Assembly: GCA_034440175.1 (NCBI GenBank)
Contig: JAWXBO010000185.1
Coordinates: 1 to 64,000 of the forward strand
Origin: SZUA-430 sp034440175
Lineage (GTDB): Bacteria > Pseudomonadota > Alphaproteobacteria > Micropepsales > Micropepsaceae
Reading direction: 5' to 3'
DNA: 64,000 nucleotides
Shown piece after piece: positions 26,207 to 34,947 of the stretch. Positions within the stretch are counted from its first letter, which is position 1. The number at the start of each line of letters is the position of its first letter. A program made the position numbers and the translations under genes. The notes under the pieces are model-generated. The model did no database searches, was not told the DNA's origin, and worked only from the letters and a program-made list of their open reading frames with translations.

Positions 26207-27082
26207 TCAAGCTAAATCAGCCTCTAAACCATTATCTTGAATTGGCGGAAGTTCAATTGGCTCATCTTCATAGGCAGGACCCACGGCACCGGGCCTTCCG
26301 GCAAGCGCGTGCGTAACCCCTGCGGCCACCAACCGCTCACATTCCGCCGTCAACTCTTTGCGCGAAGGAAACTGATCAACCGTGATCGGATGATGATAGT
26401 GCACCATAACATCGATGGGGCCCAGGCAGAAAACCTGCCACAGATGCGGCACCAAATCCATGCCGCCATACCATGCAAAGAACGGCCTGAATTCACGCCC
26501 CATCGGCATGCCGTGAAGTCGCGTATAGGCAAGCGACACTGGTTGCACAAGCACGCGCCGCTTCTGCCCCGACGCATCGATGACCATCGAGTTCGCGGCC
26601 CCCAACAACGCACTCTTGAAACTCAACACCCGATTGCCATCATTCGATGTGCCCTCGGGAAACAAAACGATGGTACCGCCGGCTTCCAGCCGCTCTCGTA
26701 TTGCATCCCGTTGTTCGCCAGCCTTACTGCGCCGCTCCCGATCGACAAATACGGTGCGCACCAGCCGCGACAATGTTCCAAAATACGCCCACTTCGCCAC
26801 TTCAGATTTTGCGACAAAGCAAACAGGAATAACCGCCGCGAGCACCGGCATGTCCAGATAAGACGTGTGATTGCAGGCCAATAGAACACCACGCTCACGG
26901 CACGGCCGGCCATAAGTCTCAACACGAATTCCGATCAACCTGCATAACCCGCGCGCGAACTGCACTGGCAGGGTGTCGGCCAGCTGAAATTTGAACCGGA
27001 GCGCCAGCCATTGCACAGGCACGAAAGCCGCCGTCAGCGCTATGAACCCGATCGCAATTCCAACTCCCCGCAGCGTTTGCAT
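26207..27082 (-). CDS. Lysophospholipid acyltransferase, PlsC-like
   Basis: The protein carries the glycerolipid acyltransferase motifs NHTSYLDMPVL (HX4D) and LFPEGTSNDG, with a hydrophobic N-terminal anchor. It should transfer an acyl chain to 1-acylglycerol-3-phosphate or a related lipid such as lyso-ornithine lipid at the inner membrane; the sequence cannot separate PlsC from OlsA-type enzymes. I prefer the ATG at 27082 (291 residues) with AGGA 10 nt upstream over the TTG two codons earlier. It lies between mur and miaB. Confidence 0.88.
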   Translation of the reverse strand: MQTLRGVGIAIGFIALTAAFVPVQWLALRFKFQLADTLPVQFARGLCRLIGIRVETYGRPCRERGVLLACNHTSYLDMPVLAAVIPVCFVAKSEVAKWAYFGTLSRLVRTVFVDRERRSKAGEQRDAIRERLEAGGTIVLFPEGTSNDGNRVLSFKSALLGAANSMVIDASGQKRRVLVQPVSLAYTRLHGMPMGREFRPFFAWYGGMDLVPHLWQVFCLGPIDVMVHYHHPITVDQFPSRKELTAECERLVAAGVTHALAGRPGAVGPAYEDEPIELPPIQDNGLEADLA

Positions 27083-27094
27083 GAACAATGCGTC

Positions 27095-27535
27095 CTATTT
27101 CTTTGAACCCGGCTTGGCGCCCACACTCGAAATGTCCAACGCCACGCCGTAGAGCTCCAACCGGTGATCAACGAGTTTGTAGCCCAATTTCTCGGCCACA
27201 AGCCGTTGCAATTCTTCAATTTGATCATTGTGAAATTCGATGACCTTACCTGTCTGCACATCAATGAGATGATCATGATGCTCATCCGGCATTTCTTCAT
27301 AGCGTGAACGGCCATCACGAAAATCATGACGTTCCAATATTCCGGATTCTTCCAGCAGCCTCACCGTACGATACACGGTCGCAATACTGATATGCGGATC
27401 AATAGATGACGCTCGCCTGTGCAGCTCCTCTGCATCAGGATGATCATTTGATTCCGACAAAACGCGAGCGATGACGCGGCGCTGCCCGGTCATGCGCAGA
27501 CCTTTTTCAACGCACAGCTTTTCAATCCTGTCCAT
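27095..27535 (-). CDS. Fur-family metalloregulator, Mur type
   Basis: The 146 residues form a full Fur protein: winged helix with GLRMTGQRRVIARVL and SIATVYRTVRLLEESGIL, then metal-binding EEMPDEHHDHLID and a dimerisation domain. In Rhizobiales the Fur orthologue at this position usually acts as a manganese-responsive regulator (Mur) because iron control has passed to Irr and RirA. The presence of irr elsewhere in the window supports that reading, but the ligand cannot be proved from sequence. ATG at 27535 is preceded directly by an in-frame GTG. It lies 12 bp upstream of the acyltransferase. Confidence 0.9.
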   Translation of the reverse strand: MDRIEKLCVEKGLRMTGQRRVIARVLSESNDHPDAEELHRRASSIDPHISIATVYRTVRLLEESGILERHDFRDGRSRYEEMPDEHHDHLIDVQTGKVIEFHNDQIEELQRLVAEKLGYKLVDHRLELYGVALDISSVGAKPGSKK

Positions 27536-27550
27536 CACTCACCCAAGCCA

Positions 27551-28057
27551 TCATGGGCCCTTGTAGTCCATTCCTGTGTTTGGCGGAAGCAGGACATTAC
27601 TCAGCATTTTCTTCATAACCAATGCATCGGAGGCCTCGAGGCCATTCTGATAGTAGGCCGCGCGCCGCCCAACGGTCAAAAACCCAAACCGCTGGTATAG
27701 TAGCACTGCTGAAACATTGGCCTCGTTGACCTCGAGAAACATCTTCACAATTCCACTTGCCCGCAAAAATTGTTCCGCCGTGTCTAGCAACGCTCGCCCA
27801 AGCCCCGCTCGTCGCGCGCCCAACTGAACACAAAAGGTCAAGACTTCGGCTTCGTCGGCGACAGCTCGAAACAGAATGAACCCTTCTGCGCCGGCTGTGT
27901 CTTCACGCGCGCCCAGAAACACTGCAACACCATCTCGTTCAAGCAGGGATGCAAAGGCTGGCTCCGGCCACGTATCCGAAAACGCGGCCGCGTGAAGGCG
28001 CGCAAGGTCCGCGCTGTCTCCTTTGCTGCCAGGCCAAATTCGAAACACCTCACTCAT
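27551..28057 (-). CDS. rimI: Ribosomal protein S18-alanine N-acetyltransferase RimI-like
   Basis: This GNAT acetyltransferase of 168 residues contains the acetyl-CoA site LGARRAGLGRALLDTAEQFL and the RimI-typical FLEVNEANVSAVLLYQRFGF. RimI acetylates the N-terminus of ribosomal protein S18; homologues next to tsaB sometimes have other substrates. Its ATG overlaps the tsaB stop as ATGA. It precedes mur. Confidence 0.9.
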   Translation of the reverse strand: MSEVFRIWPGSKGDSADLARLHAAAFSDTWPEPAFASLLERDGVAVFLGAREDTAGAEGFILFRAVADEAEVLTFCVQLGARRAGLGRALLDTAEQFLRASGIVKMFLEVNEANVSAVLLYQRFGFLTVGRRAAYYQNGLEASDALVMKKMLSNVLLPPNTGMDYKGP

Positions 28058-28719
28058 ACTGGCAATCGCGCATCCGGCGCCCGCAGATAGGCGGGAGTCG
28101 GAGGGAAAAGATGCGGGCTCAATGTTCCTGCACGAACGGCCATAAGCTTTGCATCAATGCGCCCTGCGTCAACCACTGTCGCGGCACAGGTCAAACCATG
28201 CAACAATACCGCACCAGTACCGGTCAAGATGCATGGCGCCAGCAATACCAGGCCTATGGCCCGCTTGGCGTCATCGATGGCCATTAACGCTGCAGGCAAC
28301 ATCACTCGGCCACCAGGATCGGTTGCTATAGTGTAGACCTCTCCTCGTTTGGCATCGATCACCACGCCCACACTACAATTTGGATGGCTTGTTGCCACCT
28401 GCGCCGCCAGACAGTCGAGCGTTGACAGTCCCAATAATTCGGCGCCCGTCGCCAGATGCAACCCCTTTGCAAATGCAAGCCCAACGCGCACGCCCGTAAA
28501 GGCACCTGGTCCCACCGTTACCGCAACGCGGCTCAATTGTTTAAACGAAGCTCCAGCATCTTTGAACAACTGCGCCACGAGTGGCGGCAAGGTTTCAGCC
28601 TGCGTCCCTGCCGGGTTATCCGCTGCCGCGCTGGCGATAACTTTACCATCCAATGTCGCCAGAGCCGCACTCACAGGGCCAAATGACGTGTCGAAGGCTA
28701 GCACCAGCCGATCAATCAT
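28054..28719 (-). CDS. tsaB: tRNA threonylcarbamoyladenosine biosynthesis protein TsaB
   Basis: TsaB pairs with TsaD and TsaE to make t6A37 in tRNA. The 221-residue protein has the ASKHA-fold opening LVLAFDTSFGPVSAAL and the family motif VGPGAFTGVRVGLAFAKGL. It is coupled to the downstream rimI and the upstream nitroreductase, each through a 4-nt ATGA overlap. Confidence 0.94.
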   Translation of the reverse strand: MIDRLVLAFDTSFGPVSAALATLDGKVIASAAADNPAGTQAETLPPLVAQLFKDAGASFKQLSRVAVTVGPGAFTGVRVGLAFAKGLHLATGAELLGLSTLDCLAAQVATSHPNCSVGVVIDAKRGEVYTIATDPGGRVMLPAALMAIDDAKRAIGLVLLAPCILTGTGAVLLHGLTCAATVVDAGRIDAKLMAVRAGTLSPHLFPPTPAYLRAPDARLPV

Positions 28720-29318
28720 ATGATCTGGCAGGCCTCGTCAAAAGTCAGACGCGGCGATCGGGGGAAAACAGCGCTTGGATCACCGTATCCAAGGGCACAA
28801 ATGAAATTGGATTTGATGGCGCCACCGGAGAAAAACGCCTTATCGACGCCTTCATTGTCAAAACCGGACATCGGCCCGCAATCCAGACCCACAGCGCGGG
28901 CCGCCATGATGAGATAAGCGCCCTGCAGTGTGCCATTTCGAAAAGCCGTCGATTGAATCAATTTCTCGTTGCCCACAAACCAACTGCGCGCGTCCGCATG
29001 GGGAAACAGGTGCGGCAGCTTTTCATAAAATTCCAAATCATGTCCGATAATCACTGTCACCGGTGCTTGCATCACTTTTGCGACGTTGTTCGGTGCTAAA
29101 AACGGTTTGATACGCTCGCGGCCTTCTGGAGTGGTAATGAAAACAAGCCGCGCAGGGGAGCAGTTGGCGCTCGTTGGCCCCATGCGCATGAGATCGTAGA
29201 GTGCATGCAAAAGCGTCTGTGAAACCGGCTTAGTCTGCCACGCGTTCTGAGTGCGTGCGGCACGAAACAATTGATCAAGCGCGTCGTCTGAAATGGCGTG
29301 GTGCAACTTAGCCCTCAC
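28716..29318 (-). CDS. Nitroreductase family protein, RutE-like
   Basis: The 200 residues match the RutE/HadB branch of flavin nitroreductases, with MGPTSANCSPARLVFI, MQAPVTVIIGHDLEF and VGLDCGPMSGFDNEGVDKAF. RutE reduces malonic semialdehyde to 3-hydroxypropionate in uracil breakdown, but no other rut genes lie nearby, so the substrate here is open. The stop overlaps tsaB as ATGA, although tsaB and nfu are usually direct neighbours in related genomes, as far as I recall. This gene therefore looks inserted into a conserved block and then tightly coupled. Confidence 0.87.
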   Translation of the reverse strand: MRAKLHHAISDDALDQLFRAARTQNAWQTKPVSQTLLHALYDLMRMGPTSANCSPARLVFITTPEGRERIKPFLAPNNVAKVMQAPVTVIIGHDLEFYEKLPHLFPHADARSWFVGNEKLIQSTAFRNGTLQGAYLIMAARAVGLDCGPMSGFDNEGVDKAFFSGGAIKSNFICALGYGDPSAVFPRSPRLTFDEACQII

Positions 29319-29345
29319 AAGTTTAGAGACCTGAAACCGATGTGC

Positions 29346-29912
29346 CTAGACCGCTACGGCTTCCACCGCATTCACTTCTGGAATGTAGTGGCGCAGCATG
29401 TTCTCAATACCGTTTTTCAACGTTGCCGTTGACGATGGACATCCTGCACACGAACCACGCAAATTCAAAAACACCGTTCCTGACTTGCTCTCAAATCCAC
29501 GAAACACGATGTCGCCGCCATCTTGCGCAACGGCGGGCCGCACGCGGGTCTCCAGCAATTCCTTGATTTGCACCACAATCGCTTCGTCTTGCGGATCGTA
29601 GTCTTCCGCAGCAAGAGCCGGCTGAACTTCACCCTCAACAACAGGCAATCCCTTGGTGAAATGTTCCATTATAACGCCCAGAATCATGGGCTTGAGGTGC
29701 GGCCAGTCGTTGCCCGATTTGGTGACTGTAATGAAATCGGGACCAAACATAACGCCCGAAACACCGTCAACCTCGAAAAGGCTTCGTGCAAGCGGCGACT
29801 TCTGGGCCGACTCGCGTGAGGGAAAATCTGCAGCCCCTTGTCCAAGCACAGATCTGCCAGGCAAGAACTTCAGGGTAGCGGGGTTAGGCGTTGATTCAGT
29901 TTGGATAAACAT
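29346..29912 (-). CDS. NifU-like Fe-S cluster carrier (Nfu)
   Basis: The protein has an N-terminal Nfu_N domain (QTESTPNPATLKFLPG, FGPDFITVTK) and a C-terminal NifU domain with the CXXC motif SCAGCPSSTATLKNGIE. Such proteins carry 4Fe-4S clusters to target enzymes. From the ATG at 29912 it has 188 residues; an earlier start at 29939 would add nine. It lies between the nitroreductase and the stress protein and is of usual length. Confidence 0.93.
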   Translation of the reverse strand: MFIQTESTPNPATLKFLPGRSVLGQGAADFPSRESAQKSPLARSLFEVDGVSGVMFGPDFITVTKSGNDWPHLKPMILGVIMEHFTKGLPVVEGEVQPALAAEDYDPQDEAIVVQIKELLETRVRPAVAQDGGDIVFRGFESKSGTVFLNLRGSCAGCPSSTATLKNGIENMLRHYIPEVNAVEAVAV

Positions 29913-30048
29913 CGAAGTCTCTTTGAGCGGTTCCAGCAAGGCTTTAAATAGGCCCCCATTCGCTTTGAAACAACCTCTTCAGTCTCAAGTGCGCCTCAAT
30001 AAGTTGGAGGCGAAGCCGGAACTGCGGCAATCGAGCCATTAAAAACGG

Positions 30049-30549
30049 TTAAGCCAAAGCATCGATCATCTCATCGCTTAGCCCTCCAGGCACAATTGTG
30101 ACTGGTATCGGATAGGCCAGCTGCGCCTGCTGGGCGGCATACGAAACAAGCGGACCCGGACCTTCGCGTCCCGTTCCCGCAGCCAGCACCAAAACCATGA
30201 TGTCAGGGTCTTCCTTCAACAATGCCAGCAATACGTCGCGCGCCTTGCCTTCGCGTACAAGCACTTCGGAATACTGCCCAGAGAGTTCGTGCACATGGCT
30301 AGCGGCCTCATAGAGTAAGCGTTCGGCCTCACTCATGGCTTCCTCACGCATCGCGTCTTCGACCGAACGCCAATGCTGAAAGTCCGCAGGCGACACCACG
30401 ATCAGCAAAGACGTATGCCCGCCCGTATGCTGAGCTCTACGTGCGGCATAGCGCAGAGCCTTTTTGTGCTCGGGCGATTTGTCGACAACGACAAGAAATT
30501 TGCGCCCGCGTTGCAATTGAACGGCACTCTGGGTTGACGTGTCCGGCAT
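30049..30549 (-). CDS. Universal stress protein, UspA family
   Basis: This cytosolic 166-residue protein has one UspA domain, from KFLVVVDKSPEHKKALRYAA to the C-terminal nucleotide-binding region AAGTGREGPGPLVSYAAQQA. That glycine-rich loop suggests ATP binding. The ATG at 30549 has GAGAGGG upstream and is preferred over the start at 30588. It follows trpS by 35 bp on the same strand, the usual rhizobial order. Confidence 0.9.
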   Translation of the reverse strand: MPDTSTQSAVQLQRGRKFLVVVDKSPEHKKALRYAARRAQHTGGHTSLLIVVSPADFQHWRSVEDAMREEAMSEAERLLYEAASHVHELSGQYSEVLVREGKARDVLLALLKEDPDIMVLVLAAGTGREGPGPLVSYAAQQAQLAYPIPVTIVPGGLSDEMIDALA

Positions 30550-30584
30550 GGGACCTACCCTCTCGTTGTCATGCGGGGTCCCCA

Positions 30585-31598
30585 TCAAACCGCAAACCCG
30601 ACGATGCGCCTGACATCGGCAAGGATGGGCTCCGCAATCGCCCGCGCCTGGCCAGCGCCTTCGCGCAACAATCGGTCCAGCTCTTCGCGATCAGCCAGCA
30701 ACCGGCGCATTTCAGCGGCAATCGGCGCTAGCTTTGACACGACAATTTCTGAAAGAGCGTTCTTTAAAGTCGAAAACTGCGCCCCGCGAAATTCTTCGAT
30801 CACGCCAGACAGCGGGCGCTCTGCAAACGCGGAGTAAATAGACAGCAGATTTTCCGCTTCCGGACGCCCTGCCAGATCCGCTTCAGTTTCCGGTAACGGA
30901 AGTGGATCGGACTTGGCTTTTTTGAACTTGAGCACGATCGTGTCGGCGTCATCGGTTAGGTTGATTCGCGAATAGTCCGATGCATCCGATTTTGACATTT
31001 TGGCACTGCCATCGCGCAAACTCATCACCCGCGTCGCCGGTCCGGTGATAAAAGGTTCCGGCAACGGAAAAAAGTCATCCACGCCGAAATCATTGTTGAA
31101 CTTCTGGGCAATATCCCGCGCCAGCTCCACATGCTGTTTTTGATCGTCCCCAACCGGCACGTGCGTTGCTTTGTAGGCCAGAATATCTGCCGACATCAGC
31201 ACGGGGTACGTATAAAGCCCCACACTCATCGCTTCGCGGTTTTTGCCTGCCTTGTCCTTGAATTGCGTCATACGGTTCAGCCACCCGACACGCGCCACGC
31301 AATTGAGAATCCAAGCAAGTTCGGCATGGATGCTGTTTTGGCTTTGCGCAAAAACGATAGAACGTTTTGGATCGACCCCACTTGCGATATAGGCAGCGGC
31401 CACTTCGCGCGTCGCATGCGCCAGCTGCTTCGGATCGTAATCCATGGTGATGGCATGCATGTCTACGATGCAATAGACACAGCGGTATTGCTCTTGCAGC
31501 TTGAGCCAGTTTCGGATCGCACCCAGATAATTGCCAAGATGCAAATTGCCCGTCGGCTGCATACCTGAAAAAACCAGATTCTCGTGTGCGCCGCTCAT
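30585..31598 (-). CDS. trpS: Tryptophanyl-tRNA synthetase
   Basis: This class I synthetase charges tRNA-Trp. The 337 residues include the HIGH-equivalent PTGNLHLGNYLG, the tryptophan pocket VYCIVDMHAIT and the KMSKS motif (AKMSKSDASDYSRI). I chose the ATG at 31598 (MSGAHENLVFSGMQPTG), which matches family starts and has GGAA upstream; the frame could run to 31673. glnD ends only 87 bp upstream of this start. Confidence 0.96.
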   Translation of the reverse strand: MSGAHENLVFSGMQPTGNLHLGNYLGAIRNWLKLQEQYRCVYCIVDMHAITMDYDPKQLAHATREVAAAYIASGVDPKRSIVFAQSQNSIHAELAWILNCVARVGWLNRMTQFKDKAGKNREAMSVGLYTYPVLMSADILAYKATHVPVGDDQKQHVELARDIAQKFNNDFGVDDFFPLPEPFITGPATRVMSLRDGSAKMSKSDASDYSRINLTDDADTIVLKFKKAKSDPLPLPETEADLAGRPEAENLLSIYSAFAERPLSGVIEEFRGAQFSTLKNALSEIVVSKLAPIAAEMRRLLADREELDRLLREGAGQARAIAEPILADVRRIVGFAV

Positions 31599-31685
31599 CG
31601 CCGATATTCCAATTCCATATATAACCAACTCCGGCGCCTTATGCTCCACTATGGCCTTGTCCAGCAAGAGCAACAGCCCCGGCCC

Positions 31686-34460
31686 TTAACCTTTGGCAGG
31701 CTGGCGCCCCCGCCTTTGCACCCGGACCCCGCCATCTCCCAAGGCTTCGAGCACGCGCATTCTGACTTCCTCGATGCGCTGAGGGTGCGTGACTTTCAGC
31801 CCATAAACATCCTTCACGTAAAATACGTCAACGGCCCGCTCGCCATAGGTCGTGATTTGCGCTGAATGGATGGAGAGCCTCGCCACGAACAAGGCCCTTG
31901 TCAGATCATGGAGCAGTCCAGGCCGGTCCCGCCCATTGACTTCAACCACCGTGTACGAATCAGACGCGTTGTTGTCGATCAGCACTTGTGGCTCGACACG
32001 AAAGGCCTCTTCACGCCGCCGGACCTGCCGCGCGTCGATCACGCTTCGGGGCACGATATCACCGTTGAGAACCCGCTTTGCCGTTTGCCGCAAGCGCTCG
32101 ATGTGCCGGGCGTCCGTGACCGGCTGCCCCTGACTGTCCTGTATCGAAAACAAATCAAGCGCCATGCCGTCGGTGGTTGTAAAGATTTTTGCATCGACAA
32201 TGTTGGCGCCGCACATGGCAACTGCACCCGTGAGCTGCGAAAATAGCCCAGGGTGATCTTCCGTATATATTGACAGTTCGGTCACCGAACGAAACGCATC
32301 TGTCTTCACCGCCATGCTCAGGCCGTCTTGCGCAACTTCCGCAGCCCGTATCTGCTCGGCTTGTGTTTGATGTGTGTCTGGATCGAGCGCCAGCCAATAC
32401 GCATCGTAATGACGCGCCAGCGCACGCTCCCGCTCGTCGTCGCTCCAGGTGGCGAGGCGTTGCGAAAACTCCTGTTTCGCGCGCGCGACCAGCTGCGGCC
32501 GGGCACTGGCACTGAAACCCCCGGACATTTGTGCTTCAGCCTCGTAGTAAAGCTGGCGTAACAGCTGGCCCTTCCATCCGTTCCACACCCCAGGACCAAC
32601 AGCCCGGATATCGGCGACAGTCAAACACAACAACAGGCGAAGCCGCTCCGGAGACTGAACAACTGCAATAAAATCCCTGATGGTTTTGGGATCAGAGAGG
32701 TCGCGTTTCTGCGCAACATCGCTCATCACCAAATGATTGCGCACCAGCCAGGCAACTGTCTCAGTCTCGGCAGGTGTCAACCCCAGGCGCGGACACAGCG
32801 TTTGCGCGACATCCTCTCCGGCTTCGGAATGATCCCCTTCACGGCCCTTGGCAATATCATGCAACAGCATGGCCACATAAAGAACTTCGCGCGACAGGAC
32901 CTTGTGAATGATTTCATTCGCGAGAGGATGCTCCTCTTTGTACTCACCCCGCTCAATCTTGGCCAAATGTCCGATGGCACGGATCAAATGTTCATCGACC
33001 GTATAGTGGTGATACATGTTGAATTGCATCTTGGCCACGATGCGCCCGAAGTCGGGCACGAACGCACCGAACACGCCCGCTTCATTCATCTGCCGCAATG
33101 CGCGCTCGGGATCTTTTCGCGAACTCAAAAGATCAAGAAACAATTTGTTTGCCTCCGGATCATTCATAAGCCTGTCATCTATCAGCGACAGGCCGCGCGT
33201 CACAAACCGCAAGGCATCAGGGTGAATGTCAACACCCTTCTGGTTGGCGATGTGAAACAGTCTCAGCAAGTTGACGGGATGATCGCGAAACACCTCGGCA
33301 CCATCTATATTGACACGGTTTTGCTCGACAAAAAACCCGTCCGCTCCGGCACGCCATCGGCCAATACCCGGGATCATGCGTCCAAATGAGGGCCAGGACT
33401 TTCTGTTTTGGCTCTCCAGCGCCGCACAAAATATGCGCGTCAGGTCTCCAACCGTTTTGGCGTTCAGGAAATAGCGTTGCATGAAACGCTCGACGCCGCG
33501 CTCCCCGCCCAGATCTTCAAATCCCAACCGTTTGGCGATGTCGATTTGACAGTCGAAGGTCAGCCGCTCTTCCGCCCGGCCGGCCACGAGATGCAAGTGA
33601 CATCTCACGAGCCATAGAAACTCTTCCGCGTCGGCAAATGCCTTGTGCTCGTCGTCCGTCAAGAACCCCGCTTGCACAAGTTCTGCCACAGTTTCAACAC
33701 GATACAAATACTTCGCGATCCAGTACAGCGTATGGAGGTCCCGCAAGCCCCCCTTGCCGTCTTTAACGTTGGGCTCAACAAGATAGCGGCTTTCTCCTGT
33801 TGAAGCGTGACGGCGCCTGCGTTCATTGAGTTTTGCTTCTACAAAGTCATTGCCCGATCCGGCGACAACCTCTTTTGCAAACCGTATTTTCAAGGTGTCG
33901 AACAGCGTCCGATGTCCGCAAACAAAACGCGCCTCCAGCACGGAAGTTCGAATGGTGTGATCTGCTTTTGCAAGTCGCAGGCACTCTTCGATTGAGCGTG
34001 TGGCGTGTCCGACTTTCAGACCAAGATCCCACAAGACATAGAGCATGTACTCAACCGCACTCTCTCCCCATGCCGTTTGCTTGTAAGGCAGCAAAAACAG
34101 TAGATCGATGTCCGAGCCCGGCGCCAATGCCCCGCGTCCATATCCGCCGACGGCAACAACCGATAGCTGCTCGGACTCCGTGGGGTTTTGTGCATAGAAG
34201 ACGTGCTTGGTCGTAAAATCGTAAAGCACGTGAATGAGAAGGTCCATCGCCAAAGCCAGGCCATGCGCGCTTTCAAGCCCTGAGCCTCCTGCTTCAAGAG
34301 TGGCCCGCATTTTTGACCGGGCATCGGTCAGCGCCTGTTTGAAAAGCGGCAATGTGGCCACGCGCAATCGCGCTACGTCGGAACCTTGCTCCTGCGCCAG
34401 CGCAGTCAGGGCACGTCTCAATCTCATGCCGGGAATGCTGTCGCATGTGTCCTCAGTCAT
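31686..34460 (-). CDS. glnD: Bifunctional uridylyltransferase/uridylyl-removing enzyme GlnD
   Basis: GlnD senses glutamine and uridylylates or deuridylylates the PII proteins. The 924 residues comprise a nucleotidyltransferase domain (VAVGGYGRGALAPGSDIDLL), a central helical part, an HD hydrolase domain (LLHDIAKGREGDHSEAG) and two C-terminal ACT domains (ELSIYTEDHPGLFSQLTGAV; VEVNGRDRPGLLHDLTRALF). All parts are intact and the length is normal. The start overlaps the GFA-like gene by 8 nt. The usual murJ gene between glnD and trpS is missing. Confidence 0.97.
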   Translation of the reverse strand: MTEDTCDSIPGMRLRRALTALAQEQGSDVARLRVATLPLFKQALTDARSKMRATLEAGGSGLESAHGLALAMDLLIHVLYDFTTKHVFYAQNPTESEQLSVVAVGGYGRGALAPGSDIDLLFLLPYKQTAWGESAVEYMLYVLWDLGLKVGHATRSIEECLRLAKADHTIRTSVLEARFVCGHRTLFDTLKIRFAKEVVAGSGNDFVEAKLNERRRRHASTGESRYLVEPNVKDGKGGLRDLHTLYWIAKYLYRVETVAELVQAGFLTDDEHKAFADAEEFLWLVRCHLHLVAGRAEERLTFDCQIDIAKRLGFEDLGGERGVERFMQRYFLNAKTVGDLTRIFCAALESQNRKSWPSFGRMIPGIGRWRAGADGFFVEQNRVNIDGAEVFRDHPVNLLRLFHIANQKGVDIHPDALRFVTRGLSLIDDRLMNDPEANKLFLDLLSSRKDPERALRQMNEAGVFGAFVPDFGRIVAKMQFNMYHHYTVDEHLIRAIGHLAKIERGEYKEEHPLANEIIHKVLSREVLYVAMLLHDIAKGREGDHSEAGEDVAQTLCPRLGLTPAETETVAWLVRNHLVMSDVAQKRDLSDPKTIRDFIAVVQSPERLRLLLCLTVADIRAVGPGVWNGWKGQLLRQLYYEAEAQMSGGFSASARPQLVARAKQEFSQRLATWSDDERERALARHYDAYWLALDPDTHQTQAEQIRAAEVAQDGLSMAVKTDAFRSVTELSIYTEDHPGLFSQLTGAVAMCGANIVDAKIFTTTDGMALDLFSIQDSQGQPVTDARHIERLRQTAKRVLNGDIVPRSVIDARQVRRREEAFRVEPQVLIDNNASDSYTVVEVNGRDRPGLLHDLTRALFVARLSIHSAQITTYGERAVDVFYVKDVYGLKVTHPQRIEEVRMRVLEALGDGGVRVQRRGRQPAKG

Positions 34461-34947
34461 GCTTGGAACCCATCATCGCTGCGCGCCGCTTCAAACTCGC
34501 AGCTGGCCAGTACTTGTCGGCCTTGTAGTACCCGTGCATTGCGTGCGCGTCAGGAGGAATCACGATCCATTTCTGCTTTGAGGCTGTAAAAATATGAATG
34601 TCCGGCGGACAGTGATCTGGACGATCCAGCGTTCCGACCCTCACGAACGCGACCTTCAGACCCGCGCCAGCATAGTGGCTCCAAACTGCGATACGGCACC
34701 GAGGACAGCGAACAAATTTTTGCCCTTTACCGCTGTTCGACGAAATCTTCACGGTTTCCGGTTCACCACTGAAAAGTTTAATTCGATTTGCTTCGATCAT
34801 TGCGTTGAGAGCGAATGCAGCGCCCGACTCGCGCTGGCACCAGGTACAATGGCAACAATGTACAAACAGTGGCCTACTGATCATGCGATACCGGATCGCC
34901 CGGCAGGTGCAGCCCCCCTCAGCCGGAAATATCTTTGCTTTTGTCAT
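34453..34947 (-). CDS. GFA-like (glutathione-dependent formaldehyde-activating) family protein
   Basis: This 164-residue protein has the zinc-binding cysteine pattern of the GFA/CENP-V fold: GGCTCRAIRYRM, then HCCHCTWCQRESGAAF, then CPRCRIAVWSHYAG. Most members are annotated as glutathione-dependent formaldehyde-activating enzymes, but the activity is rarely confirmed. The ATG at 34947 lies inside the end of mutS, overlapping it by 29 nt, and its stop overlaps glnD by 8 nt. It is thus wedged into the conserved mutS-glnD pair without any free spacer. Confidence 0.87.
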   Translation of the reverse strand: MTKAKIFPAEGGCTCRAIRYRMISRPLFVHCCHCTWCQRESGAAFALNAMIEANRIKLFSGEPETVKISSNSGKGQKFVRCPRCRIAVWSHYAGAGLKVAFVRVGTLDRPDHCPPDIHIFTASKQKWIVIPPDAHAMHGYYKADKYWPAASLKRRAAMMGSKHD

